Assembly: GCA_019187225.1 (NCBI GenBank)
Contig: JABAQQ010000010.1
Coordinates: 62,001 to 126,000 of the forward strand
DNA: 64,000 nt
Source of the DNA: Saprospiraceae bacterium
Lineage (GTDB): Bacteria; Bacteroidota; Bacteroidia; Chitinophagales; Saprospiraceae
Reading direction: 5' to 3'
Positions 61,813 to 64,000 of the stretch are shown in pieces. Every line of letters starts with the position of its first letter. Position 1 is the first letter of the stretch. Made by a program: the position numbers and the translations under genes. Under the pieces are notes generated by a model. It saw only the letters and a list, made by a program, of their open reading frames with translations. It searched no databases and was not told where the DNA came from.

Positions 61813-62195
61813 AAGAAAGCATCATCGAGCGCATCCGCGCCCGAACAAAGCCGGAAACTCACATTTATGTGCGTAAAAACTTGGACGTTGCCGTCCGAGT
61901 CAACGAACTATTGAAACAAAAAGGCTGGACACAAAAAGACCTTGCCAAAACGATGGGCAAAACTGAATCGGAAGTGAGCCGCTGGCTGTCAGGGCTGCAC
62001 AACATCACTTTGAAAAGCATTGTCAAAATGGAAACCGTGTTGGGGGCAGATATTTTGGTTGTGCCTGCGAGTTCAGAAGCAACAAGTCCAGTAAGGGCGT
62101 TATTCGACAATAATATGCAGGGCATCGAACCTTTGCAGGCCGTTTCTGAACCTTCCGCCAAATATGTAAAAGCAAAACGAAAGAGCAATGATTGA
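61809..62195 (+). CDS. HTH antitoxin (HigA/Xre type)
   Basis: 128 residues. HTH_3 domain in the middle: 'VRVNELLKQKGWTQKDLAKTMGKTESEVSRWLSGLHNITLKSIVKMETVLGADI' (about 30-80). The N-terminus is basic ('ERIRARTKPETHIYVRKNL') and the C-terminal tail ('EPSAKYVKAKRKSND') is lysine-rich and probably flexible. Overlaps the toxin candidate's stop by 4 bp, so translation is coupled. Probably neutralises the partner and represses the operon. A clear terminator follows at 62226-62268. Confidence 0.8.
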   Translation: MKESIIERIRARTKPETHIYVRKNLDVAVRVNELLKQKGWTQKDLAKTMGKTESEVSRWLSGLHNITLKSIVKMETVLGADILVVPASSEATSPVRALFDNNMQGIEPLQAVSEPSAKYVKAKRKSND

Positions 62196-62225
62196 CGCTG
62201 AAAGTGAAGCATGATTTCGAACAAC

Positions 62226-62268
62226 AACAATACCTGCCGGATACCGTACTTTGGCAGGTATTGTTTTT
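62226..62268 (+). terminator. Intrinsic terminator of the toxin-antitoxin operon
   Basis: Perfect 13-bp stem (AACAATACCTGCC at 62226-62238 with GGCAGGTATTGTT at 62253-62265) and a following T-run (62264-62268), 30 bp after the antitoxin stop. Confidence 0.85.
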
Positions 62269-62375
62269 AGTAAGTGTGGATTTTCGCGCTCGGTTTGAAT
62301 TTGCATTGAACCTGAAATTTCCCATTCATTTCTCCCCACCCTCCCTATTTTTCCCCCCACAAAATGCAAGCATCC

Positions 62376-64000
<1,625 letters not shown>

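Overview
This 64-kb window comes from a Bacteroidota chromosome, most likely a Saprospiria-type organism. The evidence is gliding/type IX secretion (T9SS) proteins with C-terminal sorting domains, SprB-type repeats, many Cys-lipoproteins, LytTR-type signalling, an IS1182-family insertion sequence, and promoters matching the Bacteroidota pattern (TTTG or TTG, 19-21 bp, TAnnTTTG). Base composition is moderately GC-rich, with one clearly AT-rich foreign patch at about 51.5-52.4 kb. No rRNA, tRNA or CRISPR array was seen.

Layout. 0-16 kb: an SRPBCC protein, a giant secreted metalloprotease with P-domain and SprB repeats, an outer-membrane barrel, an ammonium transporter, two thioredoxin-fold proteins, a TolB-like propeller lipo/exoprotein, a GT-C-like membrane protein, an APH-family kinase and a GatA-like amidase. 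16-20.5 kb: an Xre regulator facing a lipoprotein across an 18-bp palindrome, then three tandem paralogous lipoproteins. 20.7-28 kb: dihaem cytochrome c, two ECF sigma factors, an unusual SDR, a GT4 glycosyltransferase, and a TetR regulator with its hydrolase. 28-38 kb: two monohaem cytochrome c lipoproteins, cupins, a degraded LytS/LytTR two-component pair, an Acg-type nitroreductase-like protein, an alpha/beta hydrolase and an Xre regulator. 38-45 kb: T9SS cargo proteins, one frameshifted, beside an intact IS1182-type element. 45-51 kb: an RND efflux pump fused in one polypeptide to its TolC channel, plus the adaptor. 51-62 kb: an accessory/defence-like zone with a TIR-like protein, a truncated DUF1016 nuclease, a DUF4062-STAND-TPR protein (NLR-like) and a HigBA-like toxin-antitoxin pair, interleaved with metabolic genes and a MarR regulon. 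62.4 kb to the end: a GH65-type glycosidase/phosphorylase that runs off the window.

The most unusual features are the repeats. Short units (often 7, 9 or 15 bp) are arranged in tandem and in inverted order to form large palindromes between genes. In at least three places related units sit inside coding sequence without breaking the frame: a membrane protein, a GatA-like enzyme and the signal peptide of the GH65 protein. Two families recur at distant loci (12.4/44.4 kb and 35.1/50.0 kb). Other points for follow-up are the RND-TolC fusion with an internal signal-peptide-like segment, the NLR-like protein, the two-gene island bounded by duplicated VOC gene sequence, paired MarR operators, and a 17-bp direct repeat bracketing a broken T9SS gene.
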